A DNA stretch of 5,122 bases, taken from assembly GCA_017408185.1 (NCBI GenBank), contig JAFQVE010000141.1, positions 1 through 5,122 on the forward strand, written 5' to 3'. Within the stretch, counting starts at the first letter, position 1, and every line of letters begins with the position of its first letter. The notes beneath the pieces are model-generated. The model made no database searches, was not told where the DNA came from, and saw only the letters and a program-made list of their open reading frames with translations. Positions 1 through 5,119 of this stretch are shown piece by piece. The translations under genes were made by a program, and so were the position numbers. Source of the DNA: Oscillospiraceae bacterium. Lineage in GTDB: Bacteria; Bacillota_A; Clostridia; Oscillospirales; JAAYXM01.

Positions 1-2
1 GA

Positions 3-158
3 ATAATAAGGAAAACTGATAAACTCGGAAGAATCGTTATACCGAAAGAAATACGAGATTTTTTCGACATTGACATCTGCGAGCCTGTCGAAATTCTCGC
101 TACCGAAAACGGAGTTCTTATACGAAAAGCAAATTACAAGCCGGTAAATCACCCTTAA
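3..158 (+). CDS. AbrB/SpoVT-family DNA-binding protein (5' end cut by window edge)
   Basis: The frame starting at base 3 reads through 51 codons to a TAA at 156-158, with no start codon inside the window. The visible protein contains KTDKLGRIVIPKEIR, the signature of the AbrB/MazE/SpoVT swapped-hairpin fold, followed by the usual second half (PVEILATENGVLIRK). In this family the signature sits close to the N-terminus, so probably only about four to six residues are missing. The protein ends soon after the DNA-binding domain, so it is a short stand-alone member with no SpoVT-type sensor domain. Such proteins dimerise and bind AT-rich promoter DNA as transition-state regulators, or act as antitoxins of the MazE type. 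A MazE role is not supported here, because no toxin gene follows on the same strand. Its 3' end meets the convergent RelE-type toxin gene, and the two stop codons overlap. The family call is confident; the regulatory target is unknown. Confidence 0.85.
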   Translation: MIRKTDKLGRIVIPKEIRDFFDIDICEPVEILATENGVLIRKANYKPVNHP

Positions 159-421
159 TTGTATACATCTCGCCTGTGACCAACATTTAAAATAAGAATT
201 CTTATCTTATTCTCTTCTATTTCAGCAAGCAATCTATAATCCCCGACACGATAACGCCACTGTCCGCTTTTATTCGCAGTCAGCCCCTTACCGTGTTGAC
301 GGGGATTTTCGCAATTCTCAAGATTTTTTCTGATCCAGCCCAAAATCAAAGTCGCAGTATGACGATCTAATTTTTTCAAATCCTTTACTGCTCTTTCGGT
401 AAACTCCACTGTGTATCTCAT
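155..421 (-). CDS. RelE-family type II toxin (predicted mRNA interferase)
   Basis: This 88-residue protein has the length and motif order of RelE/ParE-superfamily toxins. It starts with MRYTVEFTERAVKDLKKLD, continues through a helical hairpin with NPRQHGKGL, then the core strands QWRYRVGDYRLLAEI, and ends in ILNVGHRRDVYN. Aligned by eye with E. coli RelE, basic residues R56, R58 and R63 fall near K52, K54 and R61. R83 and Y87 correspond to R81 and Y87, the residues used for ribosome-dependent mRNA cleavage. An active RNase-type toxin that stalls translation is therefore plausible, though ParE-like activity cannot be excluded from sequence alone. The gene lies downstream of its antitoxin, and the start ATG overlaps the antitoxin stop as ATGA (418-421). 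Only a weak Shine-Dalgarno match precedes it, so its translation is probably coupled to the antitoxin. No terminator is visible after the stop, so transcripts may run into the convergent AbrB-type gene. Confidence 0.93.
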   Translation of the reverse strand: MRYTVEFTERAVKDLKKLDRHTATLILGWIRKNLENCENPRQHGKGLTANKSGQWRYRVGDYRLLAEIEENKIRILILNVGHRRDVYN

Positions 422-639
422 TGCAGGCCAAGTTCCCTTTCCACAGCATCAAGAGAATAGGTAACTGGATTATTTTTGTATTCAGCAATTGCCTTGTCAA
501 ACATTTCTAAATCGTATTCTGCTTCAATGCGTTCCATAACAGTTTGGCGAATCAGTTCGGATACGGAAAGTCTATTTAATTCTGCATATTTTTTAATGAG
601 CAGGGTATCTTCATCACTTAATCTTAATGATATAGTCAT
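418..639 (-). CDS. Ribbon-helix-helix antitoxin (RelB/DUF6290-like)
   Basis: This is a 73-residue protein. The N-terminal MTISLRLSDED is the DNA-contacting strand of a ribbon-helix-helix fold. It is followed by two helices (about residues 10-22 and 26-42, with LSVSELIRQTV) and an acidic C-terminal tail (DLEMFDKAIAEY to the end). In this family the tail wraps around and neutralises the toxin. The RHH domain as a dimer should bind the inverted repeat over the promoter and repress the operon. An in-frame TTG at 643-645 would add two residues, but it lies only two bases from the GGGAGG ribosome site. The ATG at 637-639 has an eight-base spacing and is preferred. The adjacent toxin gene overlaps the stop codon by four bases. 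The RHH antitoxin call is firm; the exact subfamily name is less certain. Confidence 0.9.
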   Translation of the reverse strand: MTISLRLSDEDTLLIKKYAELNRLSVSELIRQTVMERIEAEYDLEMFDKAIAEYKNNPVTYSLDAVERELGLQ

Positions 640-647
640 ATTCAACG

Positions 648-653
648 CCTCCC
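648..653 (-). promoter_or_regulatory. Ribosome binding site deciding the antitoxin start
   Basis: GGGAGG on the minus strand lies eight bases before the ATG at 639 and only two before an alternative TTG at 645, so ATG is the likely start. With transcription expected to begin near 654, the leader is only about 15 bases and consists of little more than this site. Confidence 0.75.
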
Positions 654-670
654 GTAATACATCGTATTAC
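654..670. promoter_or_regulatory. Perfect inverted repeat, likely antitoxin operator
   Basis: GTAATAC and GTATTAC are exact reverse complements, seven bases each, separated by three bases (ATC on the plus strand). The repeat covers the -10 box and expected start point of the antitoxin promoter. A second, shorter symmetric element, TACAA-AA-TTGTA (668-679), overlaps its right arm and extends into the spacer. Overlapping half-sites like these fit cooperative binding by ribbon-helix-helix dimers. Binding is inferred, not shown. Confidence 0.75.
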
Positions 671-689
671 AAAATTGTATATTTGTCAA
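661..689 (-). promoter_or_regulatory. Sigma-A-type promoter of the toxin-antitoxin operon
   Basis: On the minus strand a perfect -35 box TTGACA (684-689) is separated by 17 bases from TACGAT (661-666), which matches four of six positions of TATAAT. Initiation would fall near 654, just before the antitoxin ribosome site. The -10 box sits inside the inverted repeat at 654-670, so the antitoxin or toxin-antitoxin complex would compete directly with RNA polymerase. Confidence 0.82.
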
Positions 690-747
690 TAGTTTTTACA
701 GAAATTCCGAAAAATACTTTTATCATTCCGGCAAATCCATATTCACA

Positions 748-1266
748 TCATACCGTTTTTTTTACTGCCATATAGAAGCTTATGCCGGTTATCGGTGCAA
801 AGGACACGTCAGGCGTGTTATATCTGTCAAGAAAGCGCGCCTGTATTTCATCCGACATGATATATTCGTAAATGAGAAAGCCGCAGTCAGAAAGAAGCTT
901 TTCCATCTTTTCAAACGGCTCACTCTCAGGGCGGTCAAGCACGACAGTGCTTCCCTCTTTGAATATCCGTGAAAGCGCGCCCATCAGCCCCTGAAGCTTT
1001 ATAATCGGCATATCAAAGCTTAGTCCTAACATATTGCAAAAACACATTTCATCCTTTGCAAAGCACGGAATTTCGATTTGCGATATTCTCCCTTTGCTTG
1101 ACAGCAAAATGCGCGAGTGGCGCATTCCCTCGGCATCAGGAAGCTTAAACGGCGCAAGGCGCGTGTTAAAATCAACATACTGCCGCGCACCGAGCTGCTT
1201 TGCATTCCGCAATGCCGGAGCCGCATATTCCGCGCGGGCAAGCGTTTCCATAAGTATATTCTGCAT
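748..1266 (-). CDS. Reduced LCMT/Ppm1-type SAM methyltransferase-like protein
   Basis: This 172-residue protein aligns by eye with the leucine carboxyl methyltransferase-like (Ppm1/LCMT) class I SAM methyltransferases common in Clostridia. Residues 14-31 (EYAAPALRNAKQLGARQYV) match the helix and strand that precede motif I. Residues 72-110 (MCFCNMLGLS to EGSTVVLD) match the central segment. Residues 118-170 (FEKMEKLLSDCGFLIYEY, IQARFLDRYN, ISFYMAVKK) match the C-terminal part. Family members are usually nearer 280-300 residues. Here the first 70-80 residues are absent, about 35 are missing after residue 115, and the glycine-rich SAM motif expected after QYV (LGAGxDTF-type) reads DFNTRLAPF. 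The reading frame is nevertheless open and has a good ribosome site. The start at 1266 is chosen because GAGGTGG lies just upstream; the ATG at 1281 lacks such a site. Catalysis by the normal mechanism is doubtful, and its role is unknown. It lies downstream of gltX across a terminator. Confidence 0.68.
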   Translation of the reverse strand: MQNILMETLARAEYAAPALRNAKQLGARQYVDFNTRLAPFKLPDAEGMRHSRILLSSKGRISQIEIPCFAKDEMCFCNMLGLSFDMPIIKLQGLMGALSRIFKEGSTVVLDRPESEPFEKMEKLLSDCGFLIYEYIMSDEIQARFLDRYNTPDVSFAPITGISFYMAVKKTV

Positions 1267-1272
1267 AAATTT

Positions 1273-1279
1273 CCACCTC
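1273..1279 (-). promoter_or_regulatory. Ribosome binding site deciding the start of the methyltransferase-like gene
   Basis: GAGGTGG on the minus strand is six bases before the ATG at 1266. The upstream in-frame ATG at 1281 overlaps the edge of this site and has only GGA before it, so the shorter 172-residue product is favoured. Confidence 0.7.
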
Positions 1280-1288
1280 ATTCCGACT

Positions 1289-1312
1289 AAAACAGCCCCT
1301 TTCGGGGCTGTT
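1289..1312 (-). terminator. Intrinsic terminator after gltX
   Basis: On the minus strand AACAGCCCC, a GAAA loop and GGGGCTGTT form a nine-base-pair stem, whose last two T residues also begin a run of four Ts (1289-1292). It starts six bases after the gltX stop codon. The T-tract is short, so some read-through into the methyltransferase-like gene, whose start is about 23 bases further on, is possible. Confidence 0.85.
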
Positions 1313-1317
1313 CTTCT

Positions 1318-2793
1318 TTAAGACAATTTTTCAATTGCGGCATCAATTCTGCGGAGAGTTTCCGCTTTTCCAAGGATGTGGCAGAACTCAACACCGCCGC
1401 CAGGCGTTACCTGCTTGCCGGAAAGCGCCGTGCGAAGCGGCCACAAAACAAAGCCGTTCTTAAGCTCGCGCTCTGCAATGTATGCAAAAAGCGTGTCATG
1501 GATGCAATCAAAGCTCCAATCGCTTATTCCCTCAATAACCGGACGAAGCTCACGCAGTGTGACAAGCGCGGTCTCTGCATTCGTCTTCATCTTCTTGTGG
1601 AAATACATCTCGCTGTCATATTCCGGAACAGCATCAAAGAAATCAACCTGCTTGGGAATATCAGAAAGACGCTCGCATCTCTGCTGAAGAAGCGGAGCAA
1701 TGAGATCCGGATTAATGTCGGGGTTCTTTACGCCCTGACGGATATACGGGCGAGCAACCTCTGCAAACTGCTCCGGTGTCATTGCGCGGATGTACTCTGC
1801 ATTTATATACTTAAGCTTTGCCGTGTCGAAAATTGCAGGAGACTTTGATATTCCGCGAAGCTCGAAAATATCAACAAGCTCGGAAAGCGAGAATATTTCC
1901 TGCTCACCGCCCGGGCTCCACCCGAGAAGTGTTACATAGTTTACAACAGCATCCTTAAGATAACCTTCGTTTATAAGATCCTCATAGGACGGGTCACCGT
2001 TGCGCTTTGAAAGCTTATGCTGTGCATCCTTCATAACCGGCGAGCAGTGAACATACGTCGGGATTTCCCACCCGAAAGCCTCGTAAAGAAGATTATATTT
2101 CGGTGCGGAAGAAAGATACTCCGAGCCGCGCACGACGTGAGTAATTCCCATAAGGTGGTCGTCAACAACGTTTGCAAAGTTATATGTCGGATACCCGTCG
2201 CTCTTTATAAGAATCTGATCGTCAAGGTCTTCATTCGGAACGGTTATATCGCCGTAAACAACATCTGAAAACGTTGTTTCGCCGCTTTCGGGCATCTTCT
2301 GACGAATAACATACGGAACCCCTGCATCAAGCTTCTCCTGAATCTCTTCCGGAGAAAGGCGTGAGCAACGTCCGTCATACTTCGTCGGTGCATCCCCTTC
2401 CTTTTCCTCATGGTCGGTCTTTTCGCAGAAGCAACGGTATGCCGCTCCCTTTTCTATCAAAAGCTCGGCATACTGCTTATACATTCCCATACGCTCACTC
2501 TGAACATACGGTCCTACGGGGCCGCCGATATCAGGACCTTCATCATAGTTAAGTCCCGTTTCACGAAGCGTGCGGTAAATAAGGTCAGTAGCACCCTCAA
2601 CAAGACGTCCGCGGTCAGTATCCTCAATGCGGAGGATAAAATCACCGCCGTTGTGCTTGGCAATCATATAGGTATAGAGAGCTGTGCGGAGATTGCCTAT
2701 GTGCATATACCCCGTGGGGCTGGGAGCGAAGCGCGTTCTTACCTTTCCTTTAGGAATACGCGCCTCTGCCTCCTCGTAAAATTTCATATCCAT
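1318..2793 (-). CDS. gltX: Glutamyl-tRNA synthetase
   Basis: GluRS activates glutamate with ATP and loads it onto tRNA-Glu in the cytoplasm. The 491-residue length is typical of the bacterial enzyme. The class I Rossmann catalytic domain begins with [19 protein letters not shown] (residues 21-39), where HIGN is the HIGH motif. [10 protein letters not shown] follows at 52-61. A zinc-type cysteine cluster, CFC (121-123) with YDGRC (139-143), lies in the acceptor-binding insert. The KMSKS-type loop is HKLSKRNGD (259-267). The C-terminal helical anticodon-binding region runs from about 330 to the end and includes WPLRTALSG and [11 protein letters not shown]. An in-frame TAA directly before the ATG fixes the upstream limit, and AAGGA lies about ten bases ahead. 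The gene follows glnS by 74 bases and is probably cotranscribed with it. Whether it also mischarges tRNA-Gln cannot be read reliably here, but the neighbouring glnS suggests a discriminating enzyme. Confidence 0.97.
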   Translation of the reverse strand: MDMKFYEEAEARIPKGKVRTRFAPSPTGYMHIGNLRTALYTYMIAKHNGGDFILRIEDTDRGRLVEGATDLIYRTLRETGLNYDEGPDIGGPVGPYVQSERMGMYKQYAELLIEKGAAYRCFCEKTDHEEKEGDAPTKYDGRCSRLSPEEIQEKLDAGVPYVIRQKMPESGETTFSDVVYGDITVPNEDLDDQILIKSDGYPTYNFANVVDDHLMGITHVVRGSEYLSSAPKYNLLYEAFGWEIPTYVHCSPVMKDAQHKLSKRNGDPSYEDLINEGYLKDAVVNYVTLLGWSPGGEQEIFSLSELVDIFELRGISKSPAIFDTAKLKYINAEYIRAMTPEQFAEVARPYIRQGVKNPDINPDLIAPLLQQRCERLSDIPKQVDFFDAVPEYDSEMYFHKKMKTNAETALVTLRELRPVIEGISDWSFDCIHDTLFAYIAERELKNGFVLWPLRTALSGKQVTPGGGVEFCHILGKAETLRRIDAAIEKLS

Positions 2794-2815
2794 TTATCAT
2801 CAATCCTTATCTTAT

Positions 2816-2838
2816 CCCCCTCCGCTTACGCAACGGGG
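2816..2838 (-). other. Intercistronic hairpin between glnS and gltX
   Basis: In minus-strand RNA, CCCC pairs with GGGG. After a G/A mismatch, UUGC pairs with GCGG (two G-U pairs), closed by a GUAA loop of the GNRA type. No T-tract follows, so it is not an intrinsic terminator on this strand. On the plus strand the inner stem is weaker, which suggests the structure belongs to the minus-strand mRNA. It could affect processing, stability or the relative translation of the two genes; that is inference. Confidence 0.5.
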
Positions 2839-2868
2839 TAATATTGCTTAAATATTTCGAAACTATAT

Positions 2869-4542
2869 TTATTTTTTCTTCGCCCATGAATCCTTGAGCG
2901 ATACAGTGCGGTTAAACACAAGCTTTTCTTCTGTTGAAAGCTTTGTATCAAGACAGAAATAACCGTTGCGGAGGAACTGGTAATGGCCGTCACCAAGACC
3001 GTCTTTTATAGCAGATTCACATTTGCAGCCTGAGAGGATTTCAAGCGAATCGGGGTTGATGTTGTCCGTAAACGCACCGCCCTCAGGGAACTCGCCCGGA
3101 TTTTCCGCGTTGAACAGATTTTCATAAAGGCGAACCTCCGCATCAACAGCGTCATGCGCCGATACCCAGTGGATCGTGCCCTTTACCTTGCGCTTGTCTG
3201 GCGTATCTCCGCCACGGGATTCGGGATCGTACTCTGCATGGATAACAGTTACATTGCCGTCCTCATCGGTTTCAAAGCTCTTGCAGGTAACGTAATACGC
3301 ATACTTAAGACGGACTTCGTTTCCGGGGAACATTCTGAAATATCCCTTGACCGGCTCTGCAAGGAAGTCCTCCCGCTCGATATAAAGCTCACGCGAGAAG
3401 GTAACCTTATGTGTTCCGCTATTCTCGTCAGCCGGATTGTTCTGTGCATCAAAGGTTTCCGTCTGTCCTTCGGGGTAATTGTCAATAACAAGCTTTATAG
3501 GACGGAGAACAACCATCATACGCATTGCATTTTCGTTAAGATCCTCACGGATGCAATGTTCAAGGAAACCGTAGTCAACAGTGTTATACGCCTTTGAAAC
3601 GCCTATTCTCTCACAGAAATTACGGATAGAACGCGGAGTATATCCGCGGCGGCGGAGTCCCGAAAGCGTCGGCATACGCGGATCATCCCAACCGGCAACG
3701 TGCTTTTCCTCAACAAGCTGGCGGAGATAGCGCTTGGACATAACTGTGTTTGTAACATTAAGGCGCGAGAACTCAATCTGGCGCGGCGGGTTTTCAAATC
3801 CTATCTCCCGTACCACCCAGTCATAAAGCGGACGGTGGTTTTCAAACTCGATTGAACAGAGGGAATGGGTAATGCCCTCAAGCGCATCCTGAATCGGGTG
3901 TGCATAGTCATAAAGCGGATAGATGCACCACTTATCACCCTGACGGTGATGGTGAGTGTGCAGAATTCTGTATATCGCAGGGTCGCGCATATTCATATTC
4001 GGAGATGCCATATCAATCTTTGCGCGGAGAGTGTGGCTGCCGTCCGGAAATTCGCCGTTCTTCATACGTTCAAAAAGGTCGAGGTTTTCCTCAACGGAGC
4101 GGTCACGGTATGGGCTGTTCTTACCGGGTTCCGTGAGCGTACCGCGATACTCGCGCATTTCATCTGCCGAAAGGTCGCAGACGTATGCCTTGCCGCGCTT
4201 GATAAGCTCTATCGCAAACTCATAGCATTTGTCAAAATAATCCGAGCCGTAGAAGATGCCGCCGTTAGGCTCAGCACCGAGCCAGCGAAGATCCTCTTCT
4301 ATTGAACGGACATATTCATCATCCTCGCGGACGGGGTTTGTGTCGTCATAGCGAAGATTGAAAAGACCGTTATATTTCTGTGCAACGCCTGCCGAAATCC
4401 AGATAGCCTTTGCACTGCCGATATGCAGATAGCCGTTCGGCTCCGGCGGAAAGCGCGTGTGAATTTTTGTTAATCCCTTTTTTTCAATATCCTCATTTAT
4501 CGCTTCGTGGATAAAATTGGTTGGGCTTGTGTTTACATCCAT
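2869..4542 (-). CDS. glnS: Glutaminyl-tRNA synthetase
   Basis: GlnRS joins glutamine to tRNA-Gln using ATP. At 557 residues it is close to the E. coli enzyme (554). The class I catalytic domain opens with [18 protein letters not shown] (29-46), where HIGS is the HIGH motif, then LRYDDTNP (63-70). The GlnRS-specific stretch [19 protein letters not shown] (215-233) leads to ENHRPLYDW (234-242), and the KMSKS-type loop is VMSKRYL (267-273). The remainder, from about 340, is the two-barrel anticodon-binding region, ending in [10 protein letters not shown]. The ATG at 4542 has GGAGG twelve bases upstream, a slightly long spacing. A promoter lies at 4587-4614. It is the first gene of a glnS-gltX transcript. 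GlnRS is patchy in Bacillota, and many members instead amidate Glu-tRNA-Gln with GatCAB, so its presence says this lineage charges tRNA-Gln directly. Confidence 0.97.
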   Translation of the reverse strand: MDVNTSPTNFIHEAINEDIEKKGLTKIHTRFPPEPNGYLHIGSAKAIWISAGVAQKYNGLFNLRYDDTNPVREDDEYVRSIEEDLRWLGAEPNGGIFYGSDYFDKCYEFAIELIKRGKAYVCDLSADEMREYRGTLTEPGKNSPYRDRSVEENLDLFERMKNGEFPDGSHTLRAKIDMASPNMNMRDPAIYRILHTHHHRQGDKWCIYPLYDYAHPIQDALEGITHSLCSIEFENHRPLYDWVVREIGFENPPRQIEFSRLNVTNTVMSKRYLRQLVEEKHVAGWDDPRMPTLSGLRRRGYTPRSIRNFCERIGVSKAYNTVDYGFLEHCIREDLNENAMRMMVVLRPIKLVIDNYPEGQTETFDAQNNPADENSGTHKVTFSRELYIEREDFLAEPVKGYFRMFPGNEVRLKYAYYVTCKSFETDEDGNVTVIHAEYDPESRGGDTPDKRKVKGTIHWVSAHDAVDAEVRLYENLFNAENPGEFPEGGAFTDNINPDSLEILSGCKCESAIKDGLGDGHYQFLRNGYFCLDTKLSTEEKLVFNRTVSLKDSWAKKK

Positions 4543-4586
4543 TATGTCAAACTACCTCCGATTTTTTACAGTTCACATTATTCTAA

Positions 4587-4614
4587 ATTATATTTTACCA
4601 CACTTTGTATGCAA
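4587..4614 (-). promoter_or_regulatory. glnS: Promoter of the glnS-gltX operon
   Basis: The minus strand has a perfect -10 box TATAAT (4587-4592) and a weaker -35 box TTGCAT (4609-4614), 16 bases apart. Initiation near 4580 gives a leader of about 38 bases, too short for a T-box or other riboswitch. An alternative pairing of TTGAGT with TAAAAT at 18-base spacing overlaps the same place. Confidence 0.75.
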
Positions 4615-4644
4615 TACTCAATAGTAAATTTGAAATAATTCAGC

Positions 4645-4682
4645 AAAAAAATCCGAGCGACCTGTTTATCGTTCGGATTTTT
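4645..4682 (-). terminator. Strong near-symmetric intrinsic terminator after the DUF6809-like gene
   Basis: AATCCGAGCGA (4650-4660) pairs with TCGTTCGGATT (4669-4679) around an eight-base loop, with one G-T-type wobble. A run of seven Ts follows on the minus strand (4645-4651), and flanking A and T runs lengthen the stem. It separates the 4713-4976 gene from the glnS promoter. The plus strand also ends in five Ts, so it could work in both directions, although no plus-strand gene is seen to need it. Confidence 0.9.
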
Positions 4683-4712
4683 ATGTTGTACTGCGCATCG
4701 GTGAAGCCTTTC

Positions 4713-4976
4713 TTACAGTGGCGGTTCTGCCAACGCATCAAGCAGAAATTTTGTTGCAAAGCGTATTCCCTTTTCAAACGCTTTTTCAGAAGAATATCCA
4801 CTTAACTCATTTATGTTTTCTTCATATTCTTCCAGCAATGCACGTTGTTCTTCATTGAGAGTCGAGATTAGTTTATTGAGACTCGCCTCTGTTTTTTTTA
4901 CCGCACTCTGCATTTCGCAGACTCTTTCGTTACGGTTTTCAAACAAATATGTATTCCACAAATCAGAAAGAAACAT
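4713..4976 (-). CDS. Small helical protein, DUF6809-like, function unknown
   Basis: This 87-residue protein has no signal peptide or membrane segment. It reads as an N-terminal LWNTYLFENRNE motif and a long charged helix (about residues 20-60, with STLNEEQRALLEEYEEN) likely to form a coiled coil or helical hairpin. A last helix (KAFEKGIRFATKFLLDAL, 65-82) follows. This order of features, including a NEEQxxLLEEYE-type centre and a Gx-RxA/G-x-(F/L)LL end, resembles the small DUF6809 proteins of Clostridia, whose role is not established. The start at 4976 is chosen because GGAGGTG lies five bases upstream. A longer reading from an ATG at 5036 would translate through the terminator hairpin and has its GGAGGT almost touching the ATG. 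It is monocistronic: its own terminator follows at 4645-4682. A hairpin-rich region precedes it. The gene is likely real; the family assignment is by recall only. Confidence 0.75.
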   Translation of the reverse strand: MFLSDLWNTYLFENRNERVCEMQSAVKKTEASLNKLISTLNEEQRALLEEYEENINELSGYSSEKAFEKGIRFATKFLLDALAEPPL

Positions 4977-4981
4977 GTTTC

Positions 4982-4988
4982 CACCTCC
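4982..4988 (-). promoter_or_regulatory. Ribosome binding site deciding the start at 4976
   Basis: GGAGGTG on the minus strand is a seven-base match to the 16S tail and is five bases before the ATG. It lies six bases beyond the T-tract of the upstream terminator, so a transcript stopped at that terminator would lack it. Confidence 0.8.
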
Positions 4989-4994
4989 CGTTGC

Positions 4995-5025
4995 AAATAA
5001 AAAGTGCGCAGCCGAAGCTACGCAC
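4995..5025 (-). terminator. Intrinsic terminator or attenuator with UUCG tetraloop
   Basis: In minus-strand RNA, GUGCGUAGC and GCUGCGCAC form a nine-base-pair stem (one U-G pair) capped by the very stable C(UUCG)G loop, followed by UUUUUAUUU. The minus strand is favoured, since the plus strand has a C/A mismatch and lacks a T-run of this quality. It either ends a transcript coming from beyond the right edge or controls the 4713-4976 gene, whose ribosome site is only a few bases further on. Confidence 0.88.
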
Positions 5026-5026
5026 G

Positions 5027-5104
5027 AAAAATGCATACCTCCGATTGCTGCGACACAAATCTCAATATCTCACACAAGTGTGCAAAGATAGAGCATGCAT
5101 TTTT
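5027..5104. repeat. 10-base inverted repeat enclosing the 5061-5093 palindrome
   Basis: AAAAATGCAT (5027-5036) and ATGCATTTTT (5095-5104) are exact reverse complements 58 bases apart. In minus-strand RNA they could form a closing stem around the inner hairpin, one base before the terminator stem. The outer arm (5095-5104) overlaps the hairpin at 5100-5119, so the two pairings exclude each other. Confidence 0.55.
5061..5093. repeat. Imperfect palindrome, likely hairpin or protein site
   Basis: On the plus strand CTC-aa-TATCT-CACAC faces GTGTG-caa-AGATA-GAG across a two-base centre. Thirteen positions can pair, with small bulges. In minus-strand RNA the centre would close as a CUUG loop on a CACA/UGUG stem. 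It could be an RNA hairpin in a leader or a dyad bound by a regulator. Confidence 0.6.
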
Positions 5105-5119
5105 ACCGAAAGGTAAAAA
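5100..5119. repeat. Perfect 8-base inverted repeat with four-base loop
   Basis: TTTTTACC, a GAAA loop and GGTAAAAA (plus strand) make an AT-rich perfect hairpin at the right edge. Neither strand continues into a T-run after the stem in a terminator-like way, so it is not called a terminator. Together with the two repeats to its left it fills most of the region 4995-5122, where no convincing gene is seen. Confidence 0.55.

Noticed and set aside
3..158. The AbrB-type gene as a MazE antitoxin paired with the RelE-type toxin.
   Set aside because: The two genes converge rather than form an operon, and the toxin already has a coupled RHH antitoxin.
690..747. A terminator after the methyltransferase-like gene.
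   Set aside because: Only weak complementarity (CCG with CGG) is visible and there is no proper stem followed by a T-run.
476..775. A plus-strand reading frame of 99 codons across the antitoxin gene and promoter.
   Set aside because: It is antisense to the well-supported antitoxin and runs through the TTGACA promoter and operator.
1378..1848. A long plus-strand reading frame opposite gltX (and similar ones at 2410-2841, 3154-3597 and 3865-4305).
   Set aside because: They lie wholly or mostly antisense to clear synthetase genes, have no convincing ribosome sites and show low-complexity, family-less translations.
4543..4712. A T-box or other riboswitch controlling glnS.
   Set aside because: The predicted leader is about 38 bases and the gap to the preceding gene holds only its terminator and the glnS promoter; there is no T-box sequence or specifier stem.
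4977..5036. A 20-residue N-terminal extension of the 4713-4976 protein from an ATG at 5036.
   Set aside because: Its GGAGGT is one base or less from the ATG, and the extension would be encoded by the terminator hairpin and the real ribosome site.
5100..5119. The right-edge hairpin as a terminator.
   Set aside because: The stem is mostly A-T and is not followed by a separate T-run on either strand.
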